NCBI GenBank assembly: GCA_045633415.1
Contig: JAZQYH010000061.1
Coordinates: 10,221 to 74,220 of the forward strand
Source: RGIG3102 sp045633415
GTDB taxonomy: Bacteria > Bacillota > Clostridia > Oscillospirales > Ruminococcaceae
DNA: 64,000 nucleotides
Direction of reading: 5' to 3'
Shown: positions 51,069-59,235 of the stretch, piece by piece
Layout of the letters: each line of letters opens with the position of its first letter
Numbering within the stretch: the stretch's first letter is position 1
The notes under the pieces: model-generated
What the model saw: only the letters and a program-made list of their open reading frames with translations
Databases searched by the model: none
Told to the model about the DNA's origin: nothing
Made by a program: the position numbers and the translations under genes

Positions 51069-52004
51069 ATGAAAAAAACACCTGTTATCATCGACGTTGA
51101 CACTGGTATAGATGATGCTGTTGCTTTGGTAATTGCCCTGCAGGCCAAAGAACTGGATATCAAAGGTATCACAACAGTAGCTGGCAACCAGACAATAGAA
51201 AAAACAACAAGAAATACACTTGATGTTGTTGAATATTTCGGACGCAGTGACATCCCTGTTGCTATGGGTGCAAAAGGTCCACTGGTAAGAGAACAGATTA
51301 TTGCAGCATATGCACATGGTGAATCTGGTCTTGGTACTGCAGTACTCCCTACTGCCAAAAATCCACCACATGAACTGGATGCAGTAGACTTTATCAAAAA
51401 AGTGCTGGAAGAAAGCGAAGAAGCAATTACACTTGTACCAACTGGTCCACTGACAAACATTGCTGTTCTGCTGAAAGCATATCCTCATGTAAAATCCAAA
51501 ATCAAAGAAATTGTTCTGATGGGTGGCGGTGCTTTTCAGGGTAACTCCAATGCAACTGCAGAATTTAACATCTATGCTGACCCAGAAGCCGCTCTTATCG
51601 TATTTAACAGCGGTGTAAAGCTGGTAATGTGCGGTCTTGATGTAACAATGAAAGCTATTGTAACACCTGAAGATGTAGAAACAATCAAAGCAATTGGCAA
51701 TAAAGCTGGTGATTTTGTAGCAGAAGCATTCAATTTCTATATGGCAATGTACCGTAAAAACGCTAACTTCACAGGTTGCGCTGTACACGATGCTGTAACA
51801 ATTACATACCTTATCAACCCAGAACTTATAAAAACAAGACAAGGTATCGCAACTGTGGATATTGATGGTAAAGACAGCTATGCGGCTACTATCTGTGATT
51901 TCCGTCCTTGGAGAGACAAAGAAAAAGACAATGCTCTTGTGGGTGTGGATATTGACAGAGAAGCATTTGTTCAGCTTATTCTTGACGCTTGCAAAAACTA
52001 TTAA
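51069..52004 (+). CDS. Nucleoside hydrolase (IU-NH family), His-type
   Basis: The 311-residue enzyme has DVDTGIDD at the metal site, PTGPLTNIAVLL, TAEFNIYADPEA and the active-site pair HD in GCAVHDAVTITYL. The true start is the ATG at 51069, preceded by GGAGG; an in-frame TTG at 51057 lies at the ribosome-binding site. It is the first gene of a pair with the next nucleoside hydrolase, 11 bases apart, and mirrors the 41.7-43.6 kb pair. Confidence 0.92.
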   Translation: MKKTPVIIDVDTGIDDAVALVIALQAKELDIKGITTVAGNQTIEKTTRNTLDVVEYFGRSDIPVAMGAKGPLVREQIIAAYAHGESGLGTAVLPTAKNPPHELDAVDFIKKVLEESEEAITLVPTGPLTNIAVLLKAYPHVKSKIKEIVLMGGGAFQGNSNATAEFNIYADPEAALIVFNSGVKLVMCGLDVTMKAIVTPEDVETIKAIGNKAGDFVAEAFNFYMAMYRKNANFTGCAVHDAVTITYLINPELIKTRQGIATVDIDGKDSYAATICDFRPWRDKEKDNALVGVDIDREAFVQLILDACKNY

Positions 52005-52015
52005 GGAGGCCAATT

Positions 52016-52948
52016 ATGTTAAAAAGACCTATTATTATAGATACTGACCCAGGTGTTGACGATACAATAGCTATTATGCTTGCAAATGCACATCCTGAAC
52101 TGGATATTAAAGCTATCACACCTGTTCTCGGCAACGTTTCCTACAATTTTACAAGTGAAAACGCTCTTGGCCTTGTAGAATATCTTGGCATAGACTGCAA
52201 AGTTGGTATGGGTGCAAACCAGCCACTGTTTATTAAAGGCATGGACTCTGACGGAGTACACGGTGCTGGTGGACTGGGTGGCTATACACTGGAAACAAAC
52301 GGCAGACAATTTGACGGTTATGCATGGGATATAATCAGAGAGGAAGCTATCAAAGCAAATGGCGAACTAGAAATTATCACTCTAGGTCCTCTCACAAACA
52401 TCGCTATCACATTTATGCGCTATCCTGAAATCAAACCTCTTATCAAAAGAATTATCTGTATGGGTGGTTCCGCATACGAAGGCAATGTAACACCAAAAGC
52501 TGAATTCAATGTATGGGTTGACCCAGATGCATGCAACTATGTTTTCCATTCAGGTGTACCAATTGTAATGTGTGGTTTGGACAGTACAGAACAGGCTTAC
52601 CTTACAATTGATGAACTGAAAGGTTTCCTTGGAAAAGATACAAAAATCAAAGAACTGTTTGACCACATTTTTAAATTTTTTATCAACAGACGCGAAAAAT
52701 CTACTGATGATGACAAACTGCAGACTATCTATGATGCAATTACAGTTGCCTGGGCACTGGATGAAACCATTGGTGCAACAAAGAAATACTATGTAACAGT
52801 TGAAACAAAAGGCCCTAACTCCGGCTGGACTATCGTAGATCATAAAGGCAAATACAAAAAAGAGCCAAATGTGCAGGTTATGGAAACAGCAGACAGAGCA
52901 AAATTCAAGGCAATGCTGGAAGATATGCTGGAAAGATATAAAAATTAA
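52016..52948 (+). CDS. Nucleoside hydrolase family protein, Tyr at the active-site His position
   Basis: The 310-residue protein has DTDPGVDD (metal site), LGPLTNIAITF and KAEFNVWVDPDA. Where the usual His-Asp stands it reads TIYDAITVAWALDE, with Tyr for His. The protein may therefore have different specificity or use a different general acid; it is less likely inactive because the metal site is intact. AGGAGG precedes the ATG at 52016. It ends at a terminator. Confidence 0.87.
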   Translation: MLKRPIIIDTDPGVDDTIAIMLANAHPELDIKAITPVLGNVSYNFTSENALGLVEYLGIDCKVGMGANQPLFIKGMDSDGVHGAGGLGGYTLETNGRQFDGYAWDIIREEAIKANGELEIITLGPLTNIAITFMRYPEIKPLIKRIICMGGSAYEGNVTPKAEFNVWVDPDACNYVFHSGVPIVMCGLDSTEQAYLTIDELKGFLGKDTKIKELFDHIFKFFINRREKSTDDDKLQTIYDAITVAWALDETIGATKKYYVTVETKGPNSGWTIVDHKGKYKKEPNVQVMETADRAKFKAMLEDMLERYKN

Positions 52949-52961
52949 AGATTATAACTGT

Positions 52962-52993
52962 AAAGGTATAGTGGTTTACACCACTGTACCTTT
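52962..52993 (+). terminator. Terminator after nucleoside hydrolase pair
   Basis: A 13-bp stem with one U-G pair, AAAGGTATAGTGG / CCACTGTACCTTT, with a 6-base loop is followed by T residues. Confidence 0.88.
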
Positions 52994-52999
52994 TATATG

Positions 53000-53028
53000 T
53001 TGAATACATTTTATTTGTATGATAAAAT
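53000..53028 (+). promoter_or_regulatory. Promoter of small membrane protein gene
   Basis: TTGAAT (53000-53005), a 17-base spacer and TAAAAT (53023-53028), about 40 bases before the ATG. Confidence 0.55.
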
Positions 53029-53070
53029 ATAATTAAAGTTTAGCTTAATAATATTAAGGATAGCAGTTAC

Positions 53071-53388
53071 ATGTTAATGGGATTTATTATTTGGAGTATA
53101 GCTTCCCTCATTTTTTTCTACATAGGTGTAAGCGCTTTAAAATCAGACAAAGCTGTGGGCTTTTTCACATTTGGAGAAGTGCCTGTAATAGAAAATGTAA
53201 AAGATTATAACAAATCTGTAGCAAAATTATGGATTATTTATTCTGTTATTTTTGAAATCATAGGTATTCCCCTCTGCTGTCTTGAACAGAATTCCCCATT
53301 GATTTTACTATTGATGCCAGCAGTTGTAATATGGGTTATCTCACTTATAATTATTTATTTGAAAATTGAATCAAAGTTTAGAAAATGA
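53071..53388 (+). CDS. Small three-helix membrane protein, DUF3784-like
   Basis: The 105-residue protein has three hydrophobic segments (about residues 3-20, 52-72 and 77-98). Between the first two lies a polar loop with SALKSDKAVGFFTFGEVPVIENVKDYNKSVAKLW. This layout and the motif FFTFG...V.DYNK..A.LW resemble the DUF3784 family of small Firmicute membrane proteins. No function is known. AAGGA lies upstream. It is monocistronic, between two terminators. Confidence 0.68.
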   Translation: MLMGFIIWSIASLIFFYIGVSALKSDKAVGFFTFGEVPVIENVKDYNKSVAKLWIIYSVIFEIIGIPLCCLEQNSPLILLLMPAVVIWVISLIIIYLKIESKFRK

Positions 53389-53395
53389 AAATACA

Positions 53396-53421
53396 AAACC
53401 GACCCTTATACAGGTCGGTTT
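53396..53421. terminator. Bidirectional terminator
   Basis: A 9-bp stem, AAACCGACC / GGTCGGTTT, with an 8-base loop separates the small membrane protein gene from the converging cdd. The stem sequence resembles that at 1061-1084. Confidence 0.85.
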
Positions 53422-53425
53422 ATTT

Positions 53426-53845
53426 TTATTTAAGATTATCTGGACCAAATCCGAATGGCAGAAGGTCTTTCAGCAGTAATTCCATTATACCACCTTTACC
53501 GTCTGGCATAACAACTGTGAAAGATTCAGGGTCACAGAACTCCATCATTACCTGACGGCATACACCACAAGGTGCTGTAAGTAAATCTGCTTCTACACCT
53601 GCAGGTGCACCAACAACAGCAATTTTGGAAAATTCCATTTCTCCATCATATACTGCACGAAAGAATGCTGTTCTTTCTGCACAGTTTGTTGCAGAATAGC
53701 CTGCATTTTCTATGTTGCAGCCATGATAGATTTTACCATCTTTTGTAACAAGTGCTGCACCTACCCTGAAATTGGAATATGGTGTATAGGCGTGTTCCCT
53801 TGCCTTTTTAGCTTCGGAAATAAGAAATTCATTACTGTAGTTCAT
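53426..53845 (-). CDS. cdd: Cytidine deaminase
   Basis: The 139-residue enzyme deaminates cytidine and deoxycytidine. The zinc site is complete, with CAERTAFF (Cys and catalytic Glu) and APCGVCRQVMMEF, and the substrate motif NIENAGYS is present. This is the small homotetrameric type. The start at 53845 has AAAGGAG upstream; earlier in-frame starts lack a site. With the nucleoside hydrolases it supports nucleoside salvage. Confidence 0.95.
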   Translation of the reverse strand: MNYSNEFLISEAKKAREHAYTPYSNFRVGAALVTKDGKIYHGCNIENAGYSATNCAERTAFFRAVYDGEMEFSKIAVVGAPAGVEADLLTAPCGVCRQVMMEFCDPESFTVVMPDGKGGIMELLLKDLLPFGFGPDNLK

Positions 53846-53913
53846 AATATATTTCTCCTTTAATATATCTCTTTCCCATATTATACACACATTTCTTGCA
53901 ATATTAAAGACAA

Positions 53914-53937
53914 AAAGCGGTGATTTCTCACCGCTTT
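53914..53937 (-). terminator. Terminator after nagB
   Basis: A 10-bp stem, AAAGCGGTGA / TCACCGCTTT, with a 4-base loop runs into T residues in the minus direction. It ends the glmM-LbH-nagB operon. Confidence 0.9.
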
Positions 53938-53949
53938 AAATTATATTAA

Positions 53950-54660
53950 TTAGTTTTCGCTGTAGATAACTGTCAGGTCTGGGTGCAGCTGCAGGATAGA
54001 TGCTGGAACTGCTGGTGTGATTGGACCAAAGAAGGATTTTTCTACGATTTCTTTCTTTTTAGCACCGTTAGCAATCAGCAGAACTTTTTTAGCCTGCATG
54101 ATAGACATCATACCCATTGTGATAGCTGTTGTTGGAACATCTTCTTTCTTTTCAAAGAAACGAGCATTTGCTTCAATTGTGGATTCGTCCAGAACAACTT
54201 CATGTGTTGGACCTGTGAAGAATTCGTCTGGTTCATTGAAACCGATGTGACCGTCAAGACCAATACCCAGCAGCTGCAGGTCGATACCGCCAAGTTCTTT
54301 AATCATAGCATCGTATGCTTCGCCTTCTGCTTTAAGGTCTTCTGCACAGCCGTTTGGAACAAATGTGCATTCTTTTCTGATGTTTACATGGTTGAACAGG
54401 TTATCGTTCATAAAGTAACGGTAGCTCTGGTCGTTTGTGCCATCAAGACCTACGTATTCATCAAGGTTTACAGATGTAACAGCTGAGAAGTCGATGTCGC
54501 CAGCTTCGTTCATTTTGATAAGTTCTTTATATGTGCCAACTGGGGATGAACCTGTTGCAAGACCGAGAACGCAGTCTGGTTTAACAGTCATCTGTGCAGC
54601 AATAAGAAGAGCTGCTTTGTGGCTGAGTTCTTCATAAGTTTTAACTGTAATAAATTTCAT
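53950..54660 (-). CDS. nagB: Glucosamine-6-phosphate deaminase
   Basis: NagB converts glucosamine 6-phosphate to fructose 6-phosphate and ammonia. The 236-residue product has ATGSSPVGTY, NLDEYVGL, QLLGIGLDGHIGFNEP and ITMGMMSIMQAKK, all conserved active-site segments. It is the last gene of a unit beginning with the HTH-GlmM fusion, 18 bases after the LbH gene. Degradation and synthesis of amino sugars are thus encoded together, and the unit is probably controlled by the HTH domain. Confidence 0.95.
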   Translation of the reverse strand: MKFITVKTYEELSHKAALLIAAQMTVKPDCVLGLATGSSPVGTYKELIKMNEAGDIDFSAVTSVNLDEYVGLDGTNDQSYRYFMNDNLFNHVNIRKECTFVPNGCAEDLKAEGEAYDAMIKELGGIDLQLLGIGLDGHIGFNEPDEFFTGPTHEVVLDESTIEANARFFEKKEDVPTTAITMGMMSIMQAKKVLLIANGAKKKEIVEKSFFGPITPAVPASILQLHPDLTVIYSEN

Positions 54661-54678
54661 AATATATCTCCATTTAAA

Positions 54679-55344
54679 TTAAGGTTTTCTTTTAACAACA
54701 TTATCAAGGGATTTGATAATGCAATCTGCCGGGAATACACCACGCAGTGCTGTAAGTGGGTATGCAGATGTGCGTTTACCAATAACTGTACCTGGGTTGA
54801 TAACACACTGGCAACCAATATCAGCACCATCTGCAAGGATACCACCAATTTTTCTGATACCTGTTTCGATATCTTCTTCACCGTGGATAACTACTGCTTT
54901 GCCATCGGTTTTAAGGTTGGAGCAGATAGAACCTGCACCCATATGTGCTTTGTTACCAAGAACAGAGTCACCTACATAGTTGTAATGTGGTGCCTGTACT
55001 TTATCCAGCAGAATACAGTTTTTGAATTCTGATGAGTTACCCAGAACACAGTTTTCACCTGTGATAACATTTCCACGAAGGTATGCACCTGGACGTACTT
55101 CTGTGCCATGGCCAAGGATAGCTGGTGGAATAATAGTAGCAGTTGGTGCAATTTTTACATCTCTGCCTACCAGAATACCAGTTTCGATTTCTGAAAAGCC
55201 TTCAATACCTTCTTCAAGGAGTTTTGCACACAGGCCTTTGATTTTGCCAAGCATATCCCATGGATATACACTTTCTGCAAAAAGGTCTTTCAGATAAGGA
55301 ACATTACATTCATAAAGGTCTGCTGTTTTAACAAGTTTAGTCAT
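54679..55344 (-). CDS. GlmU/GlgC-like left-handed beta-helix protein (UDP-GlcNAc pyrophosphorylase-like C-terminal part)
   Basis: The 221-residue protein has a short N-terminal helical region (about residues 1-50) and then hexapeptide repeats (KIAPTATIIPPAILGHGTEV, ENCVLGNSSEFKNCILLD). HYNYVGDSVLG, KTDGKAVVI and the C-terminal NPGTVIGKRTSAYPLTALRG follow. There is no nucleotidyltransferase domain. Such proteins are annotated as UDP-N-acetylglucosamine pyrophosphorylase-related and may act as acetyltransferases. The ATG at 55344 overlaps the glmM stop by eight bases, so the genes are coupled. Confidence 0.82.
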   Translation of the reverse strand: MTKLVKTADLYECNVPYLKDLFAESVYPWDMLGKIKGLCAKLLEEGIEGFSEIETGILVGRDVKIAPTATIIPPAILGHGTEVRPGAYLRGNVITGENCVLGNSSEFKNCILLDKVQAPHYNYVGDSVLGNKAHMGAGSICSNLKTDGKAVVIHGEEDIETGIRKIGGILADGADIGCQCVINPGTVIGKRTSAYPLTALRGVFPADCIIKSLDNVVKRKP

Positions 55345-56959
55345 TTGCATGGCCTCTTTCTTTGATAAAGTCATATATTCTGTGTGCATGTGCTTTACAC
55401 AGTTCATCTGTTTCTGCTTCTACCATTACACGGATAACTGGTTCTGTACCTGACTGACGGAGAAGAACACGACCATTGCCGTTGATGATTTCTTCTACTC
55501 TGTCAACTTCTGCAAGAACTTCAGCATCGTTCATAACAGCTGCTTTATCTTTAACTCTCAGGTTGATAAGGTACTGTGGGAACAGTGTCACTGGTTCTGC
55601 CAGCTGTGCAAGAGTAGATTTTTTATCTCTCATTTCTTCAGCAAGCATAAGTGCTGTCAGCAGACCGTCACCTGTTGTAGCGTATTTTTTAAGAATGATA
55701 TGACCAGACTGTTCGCCGCCCAGTGAGTAGTTTTCTTTCTGCATACATTCGTATACAAATCTGTCGCCTACTTTAGTCTGAACACAGTCGATACCAACTT
55801 TTTTCAGTGAAGCAACAAAGCCAGAGTTGGACATAACTGTTGCAACTACTGTGTTGCCATTGAGAACGCCACGGGATTTAAGACGCTGTGCCAGGATGTA
55901 CATCATAGCATCGCCATCTACGATATTACCATGTTCGTCAACTGCGATACATCTGTCTGCGTCACCGTCAAAGGAGAAGCCAACATCCAGATGCTGTTCT
56001 TTAACCATTTTCTGCAGGTTTTCAATATGTGTAGAACCTACACCAAGGTTGATGTTAAGACCGTTTGGCTGGTTACCTGTTACATAAGTGTGTGCACCGA
56101 GTGCATCAAATACTGCTTTTGCAATCATCCATGAAGCACCGTTTGCACAGTCAAGACCGATTTTCAGGTCTTTGTAGGAATGAGAAGCAATAGAGATAAG
56201 GTAGCCAACATATCTGTTACGTCCAGAAACATAGTCGATAATCCGGCCAATGTTTTCTCTGTGTGCCAGTGGCAGGTCTTCACCTGTTACACCCAGTTCA
56301 TCAAGGTCACCATCAAGGTAAGCTTCGATAAGCAGTGTTGTTTCATCATCCAGCTTTTCACCGTATCTGTTGATAACTTTGATACCGTTGTCATAGAATG
56401 GGTTGTGTGATGCAGTAATCATAATACCACAGTCAAATTCATCCTGACGTGTTACAAATGAAACAGATGGTGTTGTTGTAACGTGAAGCATGTATGCGTC
56501 AGCGCCAGATGCTGTGATACCAGCAACGATGGAGTATTCCAGCATATAGCTTGAACGGCGTGTATCTTTACCGATAACAATTTTTGGTCTGTAACCTGCT
56601 GTTTTGCAGCCAGAAAGCTGTGAACCGTAGTACCAACCAAGGAATCTACCAACTTTATATGCCTGCATGGATGTCAGGTTCATGTTTGCTTCACCACGGA
56701 AGCCGTCTGTACCAAAGTATTTATTTTTTCTTTTCTGACCGTCTTTTGAACGGTTGATTGTTATTTTATCATACAGAAGTTCATCTGTAGAGATTTTGAA
56801 CATTTCGCAAAGCTGTAAAACTTTGTCAATCTGTGGCAGTGACTGGTCCATTTCCCATTTTGAAACAGACTGTCTGGAAACTGACAGTTTATCAGCCAAT
56901 GTTTCCTGTGACATATTCGCTGCTACACGCAGATGAGTAATCTTTTCACCTATTGTCAT
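55337..56959 (-). CDS. XRE helix-turn-helix domain fused to phosphoglucosamine mutase (HTH-GlmM)
   Basis: One uninterrupted 540-codon frame encodes an N-terminal XRE DNA-binding domain (about residues 1-58; MSQETLADKLSVSRQSVSKWE). A short basic linker and a full GlmM-type mutase (about residues 78-540) follow. The mutase starts at KYFGTDGFRGEA and keeps the phosphoserine loop MITASHNPFYDNG, the metal loop DGDADRC, the sugar loop GGEQSGHI and the phosphate site RQSGTEPVIR. GlmM alone converts glucosamine 6-phosphate to glucosamine 1-phosphate. The start at 56959 has AAGGAG upstream. The enzyme may regulate its own operon; palindromes lie at the promoter. Confidence 0.88.
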   Translation of the reverse strand: MTIGEKITHLRVAANMSQETLADKLSVSRQSVSKWEMDQSLPQIDKVLQLCEMFKISTDELLYDKITINRSKDGQKRKNKYFGTDGFRGEANMNLTSMQAYKVGRFLGWYYGSQLSGCKTAGYRPKIVIGKDTRRSSYMLEYSIVAGITASGADAYMLHVTTTPSVSFVTRQDEFDCGIMITASHNPFYDNGIKVINRYGEKLDDETTLLIEAYLDGDLDELGVTGEDLPLAHRENIGRIIDYVSGRNRYVGYLISIASHSYKDLKIGLDCANGASWMIAKAVFDALGAHTYVTGNQPNGLNINLGVGSTHIENLQKMVKEQHLDVGFSFDGDADRCIAVDEHGNIVDGDAMMYILAQRLKSRGVLNGNTVVATVMSNSGFVASLKKVGIDCVQTKVGDRFVYECMQKENYSLGGEQSGHIILKKYATTGDGLLTALMLAEEMRDKKSTLAQLAEPVTLFPQYLINLRVKDKAAVMNDAEVLAEVDRVEEIINGNGRVLLRQSGTEPVIRVMVEAETDELCKAHAHRIYDFIKERGHAND

Positions 56960-56982
56960 AATAGTTCTCCTTATAGAGTAAT

Positions 56983-56998
56983 TGCAGTACATACTGCA
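56983..56998 (-). promoter_or_regulatory. Palindrome at the glmM operon transcription start
   Basis: TGCAGTA and TACTGCA, perfect inverted arms separated by two bases, lie between the -10 box (57004-57009) and the ATG, at about the expected transcription start. The size and dyad symmetry suit an XRE-type dimer operator, so autorepression by the HTH-GlmM protein is a reasonable guess. Confidence 0.5.
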
Positions 56999-57003
56999 TT
57001 TAT

Positions 57004-57032
57004 ATGATACAATATTCACAAAATATATTCAA
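57004..57032 (-). promoter_or_regulatory. Promoter of HTH-glmM operon
   Basis: Minus strand TTGAAT (57027-57032), a 17-base spacer and TATCAT (57004-57009). Confidence 0.65.
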
Positions 57033-57053
57033 TCAACATTACATTGAACTTTT

Positions 57054-57070
57054 TGCAACCAAAAGTTGCA
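57054..57070. promoter_or_regulatory. Inverted repeat upstream of glmM promoter
   Basis: TGCAAC-CAAAA-GTTGCA lies about 20 bases upstream of the -35 box. Its core CAACCAAAAGTTG differs by one base from the palindrome at 59215-59235. Confidence 0.5.
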
Positions 57071-57207
57071 TATTCGTGGTATTCTATCATAAAAATTATA
57101 AATCCATGCCTATTAAAAGTCAAGTTTTGTAAAGGATTATTTACAAACTATTCATATTTCATAAAATTATTATATACATATTATTCAAAAAATACTATCC
57201 CAAAAAG

Positions 57208-57234
57208 AAAACCTGCAACAAAGTTACAGGTTTT
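57208..57234 (-). terminator. Terminator after yolD
   Basis: A 12-bp stem with one wobble pair, AAAACCTGTAAC / GTTGCAGGTTTT, with a 3-base loop is followed by CTTTTT in the minus direction. Confidence 0.85.
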
Positions 57235-57246
57235 CTATGTATTCAA

Positions 57247-57660
57247 CTACTTTAATTCAATACTGAAAATATCTCTGAACAGCACGTTGACTCCATTTTC
57301 GAGATACACTTCCTGAGTGAAGTTATCTATTTTATATACTCGTGTATCAAGTGTCTCATAGTTGCCGCCTTGCTTTAATTTATCCTGTACAAAATAGGAA
57401 ATTTCCACCTGGGGTTTATGGGCTATATTCCGCTCTATGTAATTCAGTTTGGATACAATATCTGCTATAGCATCTTCTGCCAGAATCATTTTGGCAGAAA
57501 CCAGTCTGGCTGTTTCTTTTACAGCATCAGAATGCCCCGTCAGTGCCGCAAATGGTGCAAACTGTGCGGCACGGTCGTGGAGAGACATCTGAGGATGCTT
57601 TTGTGAAACATAGTGAGGCAGGTTTATTATATCAATATAGTCTTCTATTGTTCTTTTCAT
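57247..57660 (-). CDS. yolD: YolD-like family protein
   Basis: The 137-residue protein has the YolD pattern: YIDIINLPHYVSQKHPQMSLHDRAAQFAPFAAL near the N-terminus, then a beta-rich domain ending DVLFRD-like (NVLFRDIFSIE). In Bacillus, YolD-type proteins are encoded with Y-family polymerases such as UvrX and are induced by DNA damage. Here the start overlaps the end of the polymerase gene by four bases (ATGA), and GGGAGG precedes it. Confidence 0.88.
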   Translation of the reverse strand: MKRTIEDYIDIINLPHYVSQKHPQMSLHDRAAQFAPFAALTGHSDAVKETARLVSAKMILAEDAIADIVSKLNYIERNIAHKPQVEISYFVQDKLKQGGNYETLDTRVYKIDNFTQEVYLENGVNVLFRDIFSIELK

Positions 57661-59162
57661 AATTCCTCCCCTGCCCGATGACCGCCAATCTGCCCGTTAC
57701 GCTCTTTCATTGTGGCGCCATCCATAAAATTCATACCTTTCAGTATTGCATTCTTACCGTATTTATGTTTTAAATCCAACACAGTTTTCTGTAATCGTTT
57801 TTCTTTTTCCAGGGCTTTTTCTTCCTTTTGTCTTTCTTCTTCAGTAACAGTATTGAAAAAGTCTAACTGCTCTATGTTGTTTTGCGATTTTGCTGTTTTT
57901 TCGTCTATAATTCTGGCGGCAACAAGGGTAAGTCTTCGTATATACAACCTTCTGTTAACGATTTTGTCGTATAAGTCCAACACAGCCTTTGTCATAAGTC
58001 TGGCTGATGAAGTTTTACTGTCAAGATTAACAGTGCCGTGGGTGTGTTTAGGTTTCTGACGACCATAGGCATCCACTACAATTTCCCCGTCGTATCCTGT
58101 GCCATCCTGTGAAATATTTTCAATATCATAACCTACTGTCAATACCAACTGGTCTGTTACCAGCTGTTTCTCCAATAAATCCAGCGACAGTGAGTCCACC
58201 ATTTCCTGTAAAACCAGCTTTGCTTTTTCAAACGTATATGGACTGTGCAACACCTGACCAGAAACTATACTTTTATTTTCAGGCTTATAGCCTTTGATAT
58301 CAGCAATAGTAGTCGGTTCCCATCCCCATGCATGGTCTATCAGCAGTTGGGCATTTATTCCAAGCTCGCCATAAAGCAAATCTTCATTTGTAAGACTACA
58401 GCGTGCAATATCCCCCATAGTGTATATGTCATATTTTGCAAGACGCCTGGCATAGCCTTTACCTACACGCCAGAAGTCCGTTATAGGTTGATGTGCCCAT
58501 AACTTTTCCCTATATGATTGCTCGTCAAGTTGTGCTATTCTTACACCATATTCGTCAGCCTGTTCGTGCTTTGCCATAATATCCATAGCTACCTTTGCAA
58601 TATACATATTTGTACCTATCCCTGCAGCTGCTGTGATACCTGTCTGGAACAGAATATTATATATAATATCTTTTGTCAGTTCATATGCAGTTTTTTTATA
58701 GGTTACAAGATAATTTGTAAGGTCGATGAATACCTCGTCTATAGAGTAAACATGAATGTCTTCAGGTGCAACGTATTTAAGATAAATATTATATATATCT
58801 GTACTGTATTTAATATATTTTGCCATACGTGGTGGAGCAATAATATATTCCAGTTCCAGTAAATTATCCGCTTTCAGTTCACTGTCCAGAAAAGACCTGC
58901 CAGAAAATCTTTTACCTTTCAGCGCCCATTTTCTGTTACCATTTACTTCCCTTACCTTCTGCACAACTTCAAACAGTCTTGCTCTGCCGGATATTCCATA
59001 AGCTTTCAATGATGGTGATACAGCAAGACAAATTGTTTTTTCAGTACGGCTTGGGTCAGCCACTACCAGATTGGTATTCATAGGGTCCAGCCCACGTTCT
59101 ACACATTCCACAGAGGCATAGAAGCTTTTAAGGTCTATTACAGCATATACTTTTTCTTTCAT
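57657..59162 (-). CDS. Y-family DNA polymerase (UvrX/YqjW type)
   Basis: The 501-residue protein is a UmuC-type translesion polymerase. It has AVIDLKSFYASVECVERG (catalytic Asp), YSIDEVFIDLTNYL (catalytic Asp-Glu), a helix-hairpin-helix thumb (WRVGKGYARRLAKYDIYTMGDIA) and a little-finger domain. A charged C-terminal tail (about residues 430-501) is present. It pairs with YolD as in Bacillus UvrX-YolD. AGGAGG precedes the ATG, and a near-consensus promoter with an overlapping palindrome lies upstream, consistent with damage-inducible control. Confidence 0.92.
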   Translation of the reverse strand: MKEKVYAVIDLKSFYASVECVERGLDPMNTNLVVADPSRTEKTICLAVSPSLKAYGISGRARLFEVVQKVREVNGNRKWALKGKRFSGRSFLDSELKADNLLELEYIIAPPRMAKYIKYSTDIYNIYLKYVAPEDIHVYSIDEVFIDLTNYLVTYKKTAYELTKDIIYNILFQTGITAAAGIGTNMYIAKVAMDIMAKHEQADEYGVRIAQLDEQSYREKLWAHQPITDFWRVGKGYARRLAKYDIYTMGDIARCSLTNEDLLYGELGINAQLLIDHAWGWEPTTIADIKGYKPENKSIVSGQVLHSPYTFEKAKLVLQEMVDSLSLDLLEKQLVTDQLVLTVGYDIENISQDGTGYDGEIVVDAYGRQKPKHTHGTVNLDSKTSSARLMTKAVLDLYDKIVNRRLYIRRLTLVAARIIDEKTAKSQNNIEQLDFFNTVTEEERQKEEKALEKEKRLQKTVLDLKHKYGKNAILKGMNFMDGATMKERNGQIGGHRAGEEL

Positions 59163-59192
59163 TTTGCCCTCCTGTGGTGTTATATTTATTCT

Positions 59193-59221
59193 ATTATATC
59201 ATATAGAACAAGTCATTACAA
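59193..59221 (-). promoter_or_regulatory. Promoter of polY-yolD operon
   Basis: Minus strand TTGTAA (59216-59221), a 17-base spacer and TATAAT (59193-59198). Confidence 0.75.
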
Positions 59222-59235
59222 CCAACAGTTGTAAT
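59215..59235. promoter_or_regulatory. Palindrome overlapping polY -35 box
   Basis: ATTACAAC-CAACA-GTTGTAAT, perfect 8-bp arms with a 5-base centre, covers the -35 box of the polY-yolD promoter. It is a candidate repressor site. It does not match the usual Firmicute LexA pattern GAAC-N4-GTTC. Confidence 0.55.

Noticed and set aside
51039..52013. A 324-codon open frame on the minus strand covering the whole nucleoside hydrolase gene
   Set aside because: It lies antisense to a gene with complete catalytic motifs and a GGAGG site, has no ribosome-binding site or recognisable composition (rich in Cys, Phe, Asn), and is explained by codon bias of the plus-strand gene.
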